Shown in pieces: positions 7,517 to 17,648 of a stretch of 64,000 nucleotides of DNA. The translations under genes were made by a program, and so were the position numbers. The notes under the pieces were generated by a model. That model was given only the letters and a program-made list of their open reading frames with translations. It made no database searches and was not told the origin of the DNA. Within the stretch, counting starts at the first letter, position 1. Every line of letters starts with the position of its first letter. This stretch comes from JAOUGY01 sp963825585 (GTDB lineage Bacteria > Actinomycetota > Acidimicrobiia > Spongiisociales > ZC4RG35), in assembly GCA_963825585.1 (NCBI GenBank), contig CAWGTX010000006.1, positions 682,001-746,000 of the forward strand. Direction: 5' to 3'.

Positions 7517-9022
7517 TCAGGGAAAATGGTCTGGGAGGTCGTTCTCGTAGAGAACCGCATCGCCAGTGGCCAGGTTCTGCCTGACCCAATCGACCGCTTC
7601 CTCCCGTGTGCGCACGACGATAACCGAGGTCAGCCCCGCTTTCATGGCACCTGAGAGCAGGGCGGAACGGTTGGTCCGTCCCACCACCACGAGATCGGTG
7701 ACGACCCCGGCGGCATCTCGGACCAGCGCCTCGTTCTCAGCCGACTGGATCGGGCCCAACTCGACCATGCCGGGCGTCACGAGCACCCGACGCGACGCCC
7801 GGGTGGCTGCCAGGCGGGTCAGGGCCGACCGCGCACCGGCCGGATTGGAGTTGAAGGTGTCGTCGATGATGGTGAATCCGGAGGCGGACGTCGACGCCAC
7901 CCGGCGGTTGGGGGCGGGAGGCAGGGAGCCGAGGCGGTCCGATACCGACGCGGGGTCGAGACCGACCGCCACCACGATGCCAACGGCGCAGGCGACGTTG
8001 CCGGCGTGTTGGTTTGCGACGTCGAACCCGCCGACTTCGACGCCACGAACGGTCACCCGGCCCGAGACGGGATCGGCATGGACGTCGGCGTCTGCCAGCA
8101 CGGACGAGCAGCGGATGATCTCGATGCGGGCCGACTCCTCGTCGGCGATCCGGGACAAAAGGGGATGATCGACGTTGATGACGCCGACCCGGACCTTGGC
8201 GAGAATCTCCCGCTTGGCCGCTGCGATCGCCTCCTCGGTTTTCATCCGCTCCAGATGTACCGGTCCGATGGCCGTCATCACACCGACCTCGGGCGGAATC
8301 CAACGGCACAGGTCCTCGATCTCACCGGGACCGTAGATGCCCATCTCGGCGATGAACAGCTCCGTGCCGGGTGCCAGACCTTCGTTGATGGAGCGGGCCA
8401 GACCCATGCGGTTGTTGAACGATGCGGGACTGGCCACGGTGGCGGTCACTCCCGAGAGTAGGTGTGCCGCCATGATCTTCGTCGAGGTCTTGCCATAGGA
8501 ACCGGTGATTGCGACCACTCTCGCTCCCGACCGTTCCAACCCTCGGGCTGCCTTCTCGACCCACTGATCACCCAGCCGACGCTCGAACGGGGCCAACACC
8601 ATGAGCGCGACGTCGATGATCATCGGAACCGCCAACACCAGGAGCGGGGCGATCCCCATCGCCGCCCCGGCGGCGATGGACACGACGGTCAGACCGCCCG
8701 TCACGGCGGCCACCCGCTTGAGCCGTGCCGTCCATGCCAACGGCGACGTTCGGCCCTTCAGTCCCAAACCGAGAGGAGCCGTGGCGAGGACGGCGATCGC
8801 TGCCAGACCTGCGGGCCACCAGGCCAAGGCCGCTGCCGCAGCGGCGAGGCCGACGGCGAGGACGATGGGATTCGGCGTGACCCGCAGCCACCAGCGGTGC
8901 GCGAACCGGGTGACCGACCCGGCCAGGTAGTGCTCGCGTTGCGCGACCCGCAACCAGCGAACCATCGACACACCGGCTCCAGCGATGCCGACGATCATGA
9001 CGACCACGTGTTCGAGGGTCAC
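7517..9022 (-). CDS. murF: Membrane-anchored MurF-like Mur ligase
   Basis: 501 residues. The first ~150 contain about five hydrophobic segments (roughly 5-24, 51-70, 72-88, 103-124, 127-147). A Mur ligase follows, with ATP loop AITGSYGKTSTK, the central SFNNRMGLA and FIAEMGIYGPGEI motifs, and the C-terminal DDTFNSNPAGA typical of MurF. MurF adds D-Ala-D-Ala to UDP-MurNAc-tripeptide, which suits the adjacent ddl. The GTG start overlaps the upstream hydrolase stop by 4 nt. Classical MurF is soluble, so the membrane domain is unusual; a Mur-ligase relative with a different substrate is possible. Confidence 0.8.
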   Translation of the reverse strand: MTLEHVVVMIVGIAGAGVSMVRWLRVAQREHYLAGSVTRFAHRWWLRVTPNPIVLAVGLAAAAAALAWWPAGLAAIAVLATAPLGLGLKGRTSPLAWTARLKRVAAVTGGLTVVSIAAGAAMGIAPLLVLAVPMIIDVALMVLAPFERRLGDQWVEKAARGLERSGARVVAITGSYGKTSTKIMAAHLLSGVTATVASPASFNNRMGLARSINEGLAPGTELFIAEMGIYGPGEIEDLCRWIPPEVGVMTAIGPVHLERMKTEEAIAAAKREILAKVRVGVINVDHPLLSRIADEESARIEIIRCSSVLADADVHADPVSGRVTVRGVEVGGFDVANQHAGNVACAVGIVVAVGLDPASVSDRLGSLPPAPNRRVASTSASGFTIIDDTFNSNPAGARSALTRLAATRASRRVLVTPGMVELGPIQSAENEALVRDAAGVVTDLVVVGRTNRSALLSGAMKAGLTSVIVVRTREEAVDWVRQNLATGDAVLYENDLPDHFP

Positions 9023-9756
9023 GAGACCCTCTCGATGGCCACCCGCAGTGCGGCGGGTGCGAGGCTCGGGGTGAAATGGCCGACGCCCGGGATGACGTCG
9101 AGGCTGACGTCGACTCCGGCGGATGCGAGCAGCTCCCGTGCCGCCTCGGCCACTTCCACGGGGACATCGCTGTCGTCAGCCCCCCACACGAGGGCCACAG
9201 GGCAGGAAGTTCGTGCCAGCTCGGCCTCGTAGGACTCGTTGACCACGGTGACCAGCACGTCTCTCATGATGCCCGACGCCGCCCGGTAGTCGGCCGACCC
9301 CCGCGAGCGGCGCTCCCGCTCCATCCGTGCATCGGACACCAGCCCGAGCCGATTGGCCCGACGCAACAACCGGTAGCCCAGCGCCGGCCTTCCGCCCCCA
9401 CTCCGTCTGATCAGGGGAACGCCCGTGAGGACCATCCCTTTGACCAGCTCGGGTCTTGTGGCCGCGACCACGGCTGCCACCCGTCCTCCGAACGAGTGCC
9501 CCACGAGGACGAACGGGCCGCCACCCAGAGCGTCGAGTGCCTCGACGACGACGGCGGCGTAGCCGGAGGCCCCGGTGGCGGCCATCGGTTCTGGCGTTGC
9601 CCCGAAGCCCGGGAGATCGAAGGCGACCGCGTCGAGACCTTCCAGAACGCCGTCGAAATCGGACCCGCGGCGAGCCCAGCCATGGAGCGCCACGATGCCC
9701 GGGTCACCGTCTCCATGCACCTGGCCGAAGAGCGGGCCGAACGCACGAAGCGGCAT
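9019..9756 (-). CDS. Alpha/beta hydrolase
   Basis: 245 residues. Nucleophile elbow GHSFGG, acid in WGADDSDVP and catalytic histidine in PGVGHF complete a Ser-Asp-His triad; ALHGWARRG is the oxyanion-loop HG motif. Soluble, no signal peptide. It is the first gene of a hydrolase-murF-ddl operon with a 4-nt overlap to the next gene. The substrate cannot be told from sequence; a cell-wall or lipid-related ester is suggested only by its position. Confidence 0.88.
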   Translation of the reverse strand: MPLRAFGPLFGQVHGDGDPGIVALHGWARRGSDFDGVLEGLDAVAFDLPGFGATPEPMAATGASGYAAVVVEALDALGGGPFVLVGHSFGGRVAAVVAATRPELVKGMVLTGVPLIRRSGGGRPALGYRLLRRANRLGLVSDARMERERRSRGSADYRAASGIMRDVLVTVVNESYEAELARTSCPVALVWGADDSDVPVEVAEAARELLASAGVDVSLDVIPGVGHFTPSLAPAALRVAIERVS

Positions 9757-9815
9757 CAGAGATCCCTCAACCAGCCGTTCACGGCCGCCGAGGATACAGT
9801 GGCGGTGCCCAACCC

Positions 9816-11633
9816 ATGCTGAACGACTCCGCAGTACTCCTTCCGACCATCGTCCGCTTCCGGGCCTCCGCGCTCCGTCGAAGCGTCTTTCTGGCGTGGC
9901 TGGTGGTGATCGGGCTGGTTGCTTCTGGAATCGTCAGCTCCGACGGCGAGGCTCGGAGCCCGGACTACGAGCGTCTTCTGTTCACCGCCGGGGGGTTCGT
10001 GCTGGTGCTAACCATCGGGACGGCCGCCAACTGGGACGACCTCATGCCGCGCAAGGTGGGCCCGTGGCTCGCCTGGTTGTGGGGGGTCCTGCTCACGTTG
10101 GGTCTGGGTGCAATGGCCTCCATCCCTTCGATCTTCGACGCCACCGTTCCCCTGTTCGCAGGAGTGGTGGTGCTCACAGGCCTCACCCTCGAACCGGTTC
10201 GCCACTCGGTCGTTGCCGCCCTGGCGGTGCTCGCCCTGTTGCTGGCCAAACAGGCGGTCTTCACCAGGCCGTCGCAGCTGCCCCAGCTGATCAGCGAACT
10301 CACCGTTCCCGTGCTGACCGTGCTCGTCGTCGCCGCCGCCACTGGGTTCTTCGGAGCGGAGTTCACCCGCGAGGCGATGCGAAGTTACCGGAGGCTCGAG
10401 GAGCTGCATTCCCAACGTGAGGACTTCGAACGGCTCTACGCCGTGACCGCCACCCTGGCCGGCGCCGACTCCCTGGCCGAGGGTCTCCCCCAGATCGTGG
10501 GAACCATCTGCCGGTATCTGGGAGCCCAGGTGGGTGTGGTGTTCCTCTACCACCCTGATGACCACACCCTCAAGGTGATGAGCCCGATGTGGGTGAACGG
10601 TCACACGCTCGACGTCGGTGACATCAAACTGCCCATCTCGACGGGCGGGATCGTCCCTCAGGTGTTCCGCTCCGGAAAGCCGATCCTCCTCGAACGGGTG
10701 GCCGAGAGCCCTGAACAGTTCGGCGTGATCGGCGAACTCGGTCTGAAAGAAGCGATGGTGGCTCCCCTGCGGGTGGAGGGGTTCAACGTCGGTGCCATCG
10801 CGGTCGGCGACCCGCTCGAGGGGTCGTTCCGCGAGGACCAGATCGAGGTGTTCTCGTCGCTGGCGGCCCCGGCGGCGTTGGTGCTGTCACAGCTGGGCCG
10901 GTACGAAGCGGCCGCCGAGATGACGCGCCGCATGCAGGAGATCGCCCAGATGAAGACCGACTTCGTCTCGGTGGTGAGCCACGAGCTCCGCACCCCGCTC
11001 ACGTCGATCATCGGGTCTCTCGACACCGTCAACCGGCCCGAACTGTCGGCGGACCTCGCCAAGGATCTGCTCGACTCGGCCCGCCGTCAGGCGGGAAGGC
11101 TCCAGCGTCTCATCGAGGACCTCCTCATGGTCTCGCGGATCGATCGCGGGGCGATCCCGGTGGCAGTGGAAACGGTGGGGCTGCACCACCTGTTGTTGGA
11201 CGTCGCCGAGACCGTCCAGGGCACCGACGACATCACGGTGTCGGTGCAACCGCCGTCGCTGCAGGTGACGGGCGACCCCGACCACCTCCGTCGGGTGTTC
11301 ATCAATCTGGTCGAGAACGCCATCAAGTACGCCCCCGGGAGTGCCATCGAGCTGGTGGCTCGCCCCTTCAGGGACCGGGTCGACATCGACGTCATCGACC
11401 ACGGCGACGGCATCCCCGCCAACGAGCGGTTCCGAGTGTTCGAGCCGTTCACCCAAACCGAACGTTCCGACACCCGCACCCGTGGCGGCACCGGTCTTGG
11501 GCTGTCGATCGTCAAGGGCCTCACCGAGGCCATGAACGGCCGGGTCGCCCTCAGCGACACTCCCGGCGGAGGCGCCACCTTCACGGTCAGCCTCCAGCCC
11601 GCCGGCTCGATGTTGGTGAGCGAACGGGCGTAG
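9816..11633 (+). CDS. Membrane GAF-domain sensor histidine kinase
   Basis: 605 residues. The first ~180 contain about six hydrophobic segments with no large external loop. A coiled stretch (REAMRSYRRLEELHSQRE) leads into a GAF domain (about 215-365), then HisKA with phospho-acceptor box SHELRTPLTS, and HATPase_c with N-box VENAIKYAP, G1 DHGDGIP and G2 GGTGLGLSIVKG. All residues needed for autophosphorylation are present. Start chosen at ATG 9816; the longer frame overlaps the divergent hydrolase. No response regulator is adjacent, so it is an orphan kinase. The signal is unknown. Confidence 0.92.
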   Translation: MLNDSAVLLPTIVRFRASALRRSVFLAWLVVIGLVASGIVSSDGEARSPDYERLLFTAGGFVLVLTIGTAANWDDLMPRKVGPWLAWLWGVLLTLGLGAMASIPSIFDATVPLFAGVVVLTGLTLEPVRHSVVAALAVLALLLAKQAVFTRPSQLPQLISELTVPVLTVLVVAAATGFFGAEFTREAMRSYRRLEELHSQREDFERLYAVTATLAGADSLAEGLPQIVGTICRYLGAQVGVVFLYHPDDHTLKVMSPMWVNGHTLDVGDIKLPISTGGIVPQVFRSGKPILLERVAESPEQFGVIGELGLKEAMVAPLRVEGFNVGAIAVGDPLEGSFREDQIEVFSSLAAPAALVLSQLGRYEAAAEMTRRMQEIAQMKTDFVSVVSHELRTPLTSIIGSLDTVNRPELSADLAKDLLDSARRQAGRLQRLIEDLLMVSRIDRGAIPVAVETVGLHHLLLDVAETVQGTDDITVSVQPPSLQVTGDPDHLRRVFINLVENAIKYAPGSAIELVARPFRDRVDIDVIDHGDGIPANERFRVFEPFTQTERSDTRTRGGTGLGLSIVKGLTEAMNGRVALSDTPGGGATFTVSLQPAGSMLVSERA

Positions 11634-11642
11634 AGAGATCAG

Positions 11643-11713
<71 letters not shown>

Positions 11714-11819
11714 TCGGAACGTACGACGTACGACGTGACACGCCACACGCCAGCACAGCAGTTTCGGCTGGCTCCTGACCGAGATCTTGCCAGCAGCCAG
11801 CAGCCAGAAGCTCCTCTTC

Positions 11820-12611
11820 TCAGAGCTCGCGGTCTCCGGGCCCTGACGCCACGGCGTGGAAACCGCCATCGACGTGGATGACTTCGCCGGTGGTGGCGGG
11901 GGCCCAGTCGGAGAAGAGGACGCAGATCATCTTGGCGACCGGGGTGGCGTCTTCGGCGTCCCAGGGCATGGGAGAGCGCAAGTTCCAGGCGTCGTGCAGC
12001 AGCTGGAATCCCGGGATCGACTTGGCGGCGACCGTCGCGAGAGGGCCGGCGGACACGGCGTTCACTCGAATGTTCTTTTCACCGAGATCACGGGCGAGGT
12101 AGCGGGTGACGGCTTGCAGTGCTGCCTTCGACACGCCCATCCAGTCGTAGATCGGCCATGCCTGGGTGTTGTCGAAGTCCAGCGTGACCAGCGAACCACC
12201 ACCGGCCGCCTCCATGAGAGGAAGCAGGCCGACCGCCAGTGTCTTGTACGAGAAGGCAGAGGTCATGAAGGCGGTCTGAGCGCTCTCGGCCGGGGTGTGC
12301 AGGAAGTTTCCGCCCAACGCGTCGTTCGGAGCGTAGGCGATGGCGTGGAGCGCTCCGTCGACCTTCCCCCACCGGTCGGTCAGGTCTGCGACGAGCGCAT
12401 CCATGTGGACCGGATCGTTGATGTCGAGCTCGAGGACATCGGCCGGCCGGGGAAGCCGCTGCACGGCACGTTCGGTGAGTCGGATGCCGCGGCCAAAACC
12501 GGTGCAGACGATCTCGGCACCTTGCTCCTGTGCGATGCGGGCCGTGTGCCATGCGATCGAGTCGTCGGTCAATACCCCGGTGACAACGAACCTCTTACCT
12601 TCGAGCAGCAT
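11820..12611 (-). CDS. fabI: Enoyl-ACP reductase FabI/InhA type
   Basis: 263 residues. An NAD(P)H-dependent SDR-fold enzyme reducing enoyl-ACP in the last step of each FAS II elongation cycle. Begins MLLEGKRFVVTGVLTDDSIAW, the standard FabI N-terminus; AIAYAPNDALGG lies in the nucleotide-binding region, the catalytic pair is in YDWMGVSK (Tyr-x6-Lys), and NAVSAGPLATVAAK is the substrate-loop signature. ATG at 12611 is preferred over the in-frame extension to 12680. It stands 114 bp downstream of a small membrane-protein gene on the same strand. Confidence 0.94.
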   Translation of the reverse strand: MLLEGKRFVVTGVLTDDSIAWHTARIAQEQGAEIVCTGFGRGIRLTERAVQRLPRPADVLELDINDPVHMDALVADLTDRWGKVDGALHAIAYAPNDALGGNFLHTPAESAQTAFMTSAFSYKTLAVGLLPLMEAAGGGSLVTLDFDNTQAWPIYDWMGVSKAALQAVTRYLARDLGEKNIRVNAVSAGPLATVAAKSIPGFQLLHDAWNLRSPMPWDAEDATPVAKMICVLFSDWAPATTGEVIHVDGGFHAVASGPGDREL

Positions 12612-12725
12612 GTCGAGTCCTTTCGTGTCGGAGGCGGCGGGACGACCACGCTCCTGCCGGGTAGAACGTACTGCCTTCACCCGAGAAGCGCCGGTTGATC
12701 GGGTCGGAGGCGGCGGCGATGACGG

Positions 12726-13139
12726 TCAGAAGCTCTGTCCGAAATTGGAGATCGCCCGCATGCCCAACCCCATCAGGAAGAGACACAGGATTGCGTACGA
12801 CAACGCTGGACGCTTGGCGAGCTGCAGCCGGTAGATGTAGGCGAACGCCAGCGTGAACACGCTGACGATCCCGTAGAACACGTGCTGGTTCCCAGGGTCG
12901 ACGCCGTCCACAGACAACGCCCAGGTGCCCATACCCACCTGGGCCAGTACCCCGGTCACTCCCAAACCGAACGCCACCCAGTAGACGCGGCCGGGCGGTA
13001 GCTTGAGGATCGCCAGGACGACTGCCCAGGTTCCGAGCACGGCCATGGCACCCACCACGTACCAGCCGACGGCACGGTGGATGGCTCCGGTGTCGGAAGC
13101 CGAGGCGACCTGTGCAAGGAGGGTTCCGGGGTGGAGCAT
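12726..13139 (-). CDS. Small integral membrane protein, unknown function
   Basis: 137 residues with four predicted membrane helices (about 24-45, 52-75, 86-108, 112-131) and short polar loops. Begins MLHPGTLLAQVASASDTGA, so the N-terminus is not a cleavable signal. I do not recognise the family. It is the likely first gene of a transcript leading to fabI. Clean hydrophobic periodicity supports it as a real gene. Confidence 0.7.
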   Translation of the reverse strand: MLHPGTLLAQVASASDTGAIHRAVGWYVVGAMAVLGTWAVVLAILKLPPGRVYWVAFGLGVTGVLAQVGMGTWALSVDGVDPGNQHVFYGIVSVFTLAFAYIYRLQLAKRPALSYAILCLFLMGLGMRAISNFGQSF

Positions 13140-13252
13140 GCGCGGTGGCGAGGCTACACGAAGATGCGCAGGACAGGTTCAGAAGCTCGACGACAAGGGT
13201 CGAGGTCGGCGACCTCGAGCGGGCCGACAGGGACGCCGCGTGGGAGCGACGT

Positions 13253-13519
13253 TCAGCGCTCGACGAGCTGCCCGGAGCGAAGATCGAGCACGAATTCCTT
13301 GTCGCTGTTGGAATCCGCGATCCAGCTCGCCAGACGGGCTCCAACAGGACGCACGATCCACCAGGCGAAATCGGTGCGTTCGGCGGCGAAGAAGTCCGCT
13401 CGGGCGGCCCGCGCCGCCTCGACGGCCTCCGGCTCGCCCTCGAATACGCCGAGATTGGTCTCCTCGATGGGAGATCCCGGTCGATCCCTGGAATCAATGC
13501 TTTGGACGGCTTCGAACAC
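13253..13519 (-). CDS. Small hydrophilic hypothetical protein
   Basis: 88 residues, GTG start, MFEAVQSIDSRDRPGSPIEE. Mixed charged sequence with an Ala/Glu-rich central helix (VEAARAARADFF) and a C-terminal beta-like VLDLRSGQLVER; no cysteines, signal or membrane segment. I recognise no family. It sits alone between an acyl-CoA synthetase gene and the small membrane protein gene on the same strand. Composition looks coding. Confidence 0.55.
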   Translation of the reverse strand: MFEAVQSIDSRDRPGSPIEETNLGVFEGEPEAVEAARAARADFFAAERTDFAWWIVRPVGARLASWIADSNSDKEFVLDLRSGQLVER

Positions 13520-13595
13520 GTTCCCACCCTTCCGTCGACGGTGATGCTACATCGTGTGGCGAGCTTTCACAGAGGAAAAGTGCGTAGCCTCGGGG

Positions 13596-15215
<1,620 letters not shown>

Positions 15216-15218
15216 GGC

Positions 15219-15817
15219 TCACCCCTGGTCAATGATCTCGCGCTTCTGAGACTCGAACTCCTCATCGGAGAGCACACCTTGCTCGCGGAGACGGGCCAGT
15301 GTCTCGAGTTCCGAGGCGGTCGACCGATTGTTGCTCTTGATGGCGATCATTCGATCCTCACGTGCGCGGTAGATGACCGATTGCAGCCCCTCGGGATCGG
15401 GAATGTTCGTGTAGCGACTCTGGCCCATCTCACCCGCCGACTCGATCAACAGATCGCCCGACCGGAACACGCGCTCCAGGAACCTCTGGGAGAACGCCAC
15501 GTCGTTGATCACCTCGAGCGGGATCTCCTTGCCCCGCCGGCTCAGGATGCCGGCCCGGTAGATGACACGCTCGTTGGTGATCACGTACTGCGTCGTCATC
15601 CAGTCGAGCATCTTCTTGATGGAGACCGCTAGCCATACCACCACTGCACCGGCCATCACGATCCAACGTTCCGGACTCGACAAGGTGAGGCCCACGGCGA
15701 CGAGCGCGGCCAACAGCAGCACGCCGGAGACGATCGGGCTGAAAGCTGCAGCCAGTGAGGTCGGAAAGCCTTGACGACCTGTTCACCTGGGCTGAGGAAG
15801 CGTTCTGGATATGCCAC
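15219..15817 (-). CDS. bPH2/SHOCT membrane protein, apparently frameshifted
   Basis: Two frames together make a normal small bacterial PH-domain protein. The first, from GTG 15817, gives VAYPERFLSPGEQVVKAFRPHW; the second, open from about 15755 to 15219, gives AAFSPIVSGVLLLAALVAV, then QYVITNERVIYRAG (bPH2 core), and ends with the SHOCT helix EQGVLSDEEFESQKREI. A single missing base near 15755 (in CTGGCTGCAG) would join them. One or two membrane segments precede the PH domain. It could be a true mutation, an assembly error, or a shorter gene starting at 15722. It heads the transcript with the acyl-CoA synthetase. Confidence 0.7.
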
Positions 15818-15831
15818 GTCGGAGAGCGTAC

Positions 15832-15953
15832 CAAGAGGAAGGCGGAGGAGGGCGGAGGAGGGCGGAGGAAGGCGGGGAAGGCGGAGGAAAGAAGCAGGAG
15901 GCCCGGCAGGTACAACGTAGAACGTAGAACGTAGAACGTAGAACGTAGAACGT
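15832..15953. repeat. 10-bp purine repeats and AACGTAG heptamer array
   Basis: Five or six copies of GGAGGAAGGC-like units (15837-15890) are followed by six or seven AACGTAG heptamers (15912-15953). Related pairs AACGTAG/AACGTAC recur at 16150-16180 and 16398-16430. They lie directly upstream of the bPH/SHOCT gene start. Non-coding. Confidence 0.85.
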
Positions 15954-16017
15954 ACCGGAACAGCTGCAGACCGATGGCGACGAGTACCCCGTTGGCCGTC
16001 GACGTTAGGCCGGACAC

Positions 16018-16680
16018 GTGGCAACGGAGCCCTGCGTTGCGTCCTCGACCCCGGCCAAGCCCGCGAGTGGTCGTGACGCGTACCGGCGGGGGGTCGAGGG
16101 GGGTCGTCCCCCCTGGGAATCAACGCAGCACGCGGAACGCCCAGAGGTACAACGTAGAACGTACAACGTAGAACGTACCGAACCTGGACATAGACCGCCG
16201 TTGCCCCTCAAACCGTTGGGGCGTGCACGTGGCAACGGCCAACGCGCACCATCACACCCCCGGCCAAACCCGCGATTGGTCGTAACGCGTACCGGCGGGG
16301 GGTCGAAGGGGGTCGTCCCCCCTGGGCATCACCGGCGGGGGGTCGAAGGGGGGTCGTCCCCCCTTGGCATCAAACGCAGAACGCGGATCGCCCAGAGGTA
16401 CAACGTAGAACGTACAACGTAGAACGTACCGAACCTGGCTATTGACCGCCGTTGCCCCTCAAACCGTTGGGGCGTGCACGTGGCAACGGCCAACGCAAGC
16501 ACCATCACACCCCCGGCCAAGCACGCGACCAGCGCAGGACCAGTACCGGCGGGGGGTCGAAGGGGGGTCGTCCCCCCTGGGCATCACCGGCGGGGGGTCG
16601 AAGGGGGGTCGTCCCCCCTGGGCATCACCGGCGGGGGGTCGAAGGGGGGTCGTCCCCCCTGGGAATTGTCGTCCCCCCTG
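16018..16680. repeat. Second composite repeat array with six G6/C6 hairpin cores
   Basis: Built from the same parts as the array at 4.7-5.3 kb: ACGTGGCAACG, CACCATCACACCCCCGGCC, an ACCGGCGGGGGGTCG core, then CCCCCCTGGG. Cores lie near 16084, 16292, 16332, 16544, 16588 and 16629, the last three directly in tandem with a 42-44 bp period and a stray half copy at 16668. AACGTAG/AACGTAC heptamers separate some units. No gene is present; all ORFs here simply translate the repeats. Confidence 0.85.
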
Positions 16681-16695
16681 GGAACAGCGCGAGAA

Positions 16696-16739
16696 AGCCC
16701 CGAGGGAGTCTCAGCCGAAGCTTCCACCCTCTCGGGGCT
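16696..16739. other. Long-loop inverted repeat, AGCCCCGAG/CTCGGGGCT
   Basis: Perfect 9-bp arms at 16696-16704 and 16731-16739 enclose a 26-nt loop, between the composite repeats and the 35-bp array. GAGA and CTC outside the arms could lengthen the stem. There is no T-tract on either side, so an intrinsic terminator is not supported; a structured RNA or leftover of another repeat is possible. Confidence 0.4.
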
Positions 16740-16848
16740 CTCGCTCTGCCACCGGGGTGAACCGGTCGCGAAGGGCCGTCTTCGGTGCGCACCGTGAGAT
16801 GCGACACCTCCGACTCTGGATCAAGGCCTCTCGGCCCCGGCTCCAGTT

Positions 16849-17163
16849 GGCATCCACCGTCCGAAGACGGCATCCGCCGGGTTGGCATCCACCGTCCGAA
16901 GACGGCATCCGCCGGGTTGGCATCCACCGTCCGAAGACGGCATCCGCCGGGTTGGCATCCACCATCCGAAGACGGCATCCGCCGGGTTGGCATCCACCAT
17001 CCGAAGACGGCATCCGCCGGGTTGGCATCCACCATCCGAAGACGGCATCCGCCGGGTTGGCATCCACCATCCGAAGACGGCATCCGCCGGGTTGGCATCC
17101 ACCATCCGAAGACGGCATCCGCCGGGTTGGCATCCACCATCCGAAGACGGCATCCGCCGGTTC
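16849..17163. repeat. 35-bp tandem repeat, nine units
   Basis: Nine head-to-tail units at exact 35-bp spacing (16849, 16884, 16919, 16954, 16989, 17024, 17059, 17094, 17129). Within each unit GGCATCC occurs twice. The first three units read ACCGTCC where the other six read ACCATCC; otherwise units are essentially identical. On the minus strand each unit contains CCGTC-TTCG-GAYGG, able to form a UUCG-capped stem. There are no spacers, so it is not a CRISPR. Because 35 is not a multiple of 3, all frames stay open, which creates long spurious ORFs. Confidence 0.95.
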
Positions 17164-17606
17164 GCACCGCGGCCCCGGCGGGCTTCTGGAGTTCTCACTC
17201 CGTCCGCCCAGCCGACATCGCTGCCGGCGTCGGGACCCCGAGATGCGAGGTGGACCCGACACCTCTCGGCGTCCGCGGTCCGTGCAACCTCTCGGCTGCA
17301 GACCCCACCGTCTCTCCATCCGCCCCGGAGGCGGAGGCTCAGACGGCGAGCCTCGTATACGAGGTGGTGGCCTCCTGAGAGACCACCAGGATCCCCCCTG
17401 CGTCCAGGAAAGAACCCCGCCGGTCCCTTCTCCCGTCTTGCGACCGGATCCGGTTCCGACTCCCCGACCGGGTCTCCCCGATCGGCGATGAACGAAAGGT
17501 AACGCACGCCCGAACGAAAAGGACCCGGATTCCGAATCGCGTTTTCGCGCCTCAGATCGACTTTTCGCGTGTATACGATCGCCGTTCGATCCGGGCCTGA
17601 TCGCGA
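17164..17606. other. Gene-free stretch between the 35-bp array and the nuclease gene
   Basis: I see no credible gene, tRNA or known RNA here. The sequence is GC-rich up to about 17490 and becomes noticeably more AT-rich after 17500, with CGAACGAAAAGG and TTTTCGCG words, which suits a promoter region for the downstream + strand nuclease gene. Confidence 0.4.
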
Positions 17607-17642
17607 GTGAATGACAAATCTGTCATTCACGATTCGTATAGT
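17607..17642 (+). promoter_or_regulatory. Palindromic operator and -10 box of the nuclease gene
   Basis: GTGAATGACA (17607-17616) and TGTCATTCAC (17621-17630) form a perfect 10-bp palindrome with a 4-nt centre. TATAGT at 17637-17642 is a good -10 box whose start point would fall at or next to the ATG at 17649, so the mRNA is probably leaderless, and no Shine-Dalgarno is seen. The palindrome would cover the -35 region, as a repressor site does. The binding protein is not identifiable. Confidence 0.6.
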
Positions 17643-17648
17643 GCGGAC

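Noticed and set aside
16849..17163. CRISPR array
   Set aside because: The 35-bp units are contiguous with no variable spacers, and no cas genes are near.
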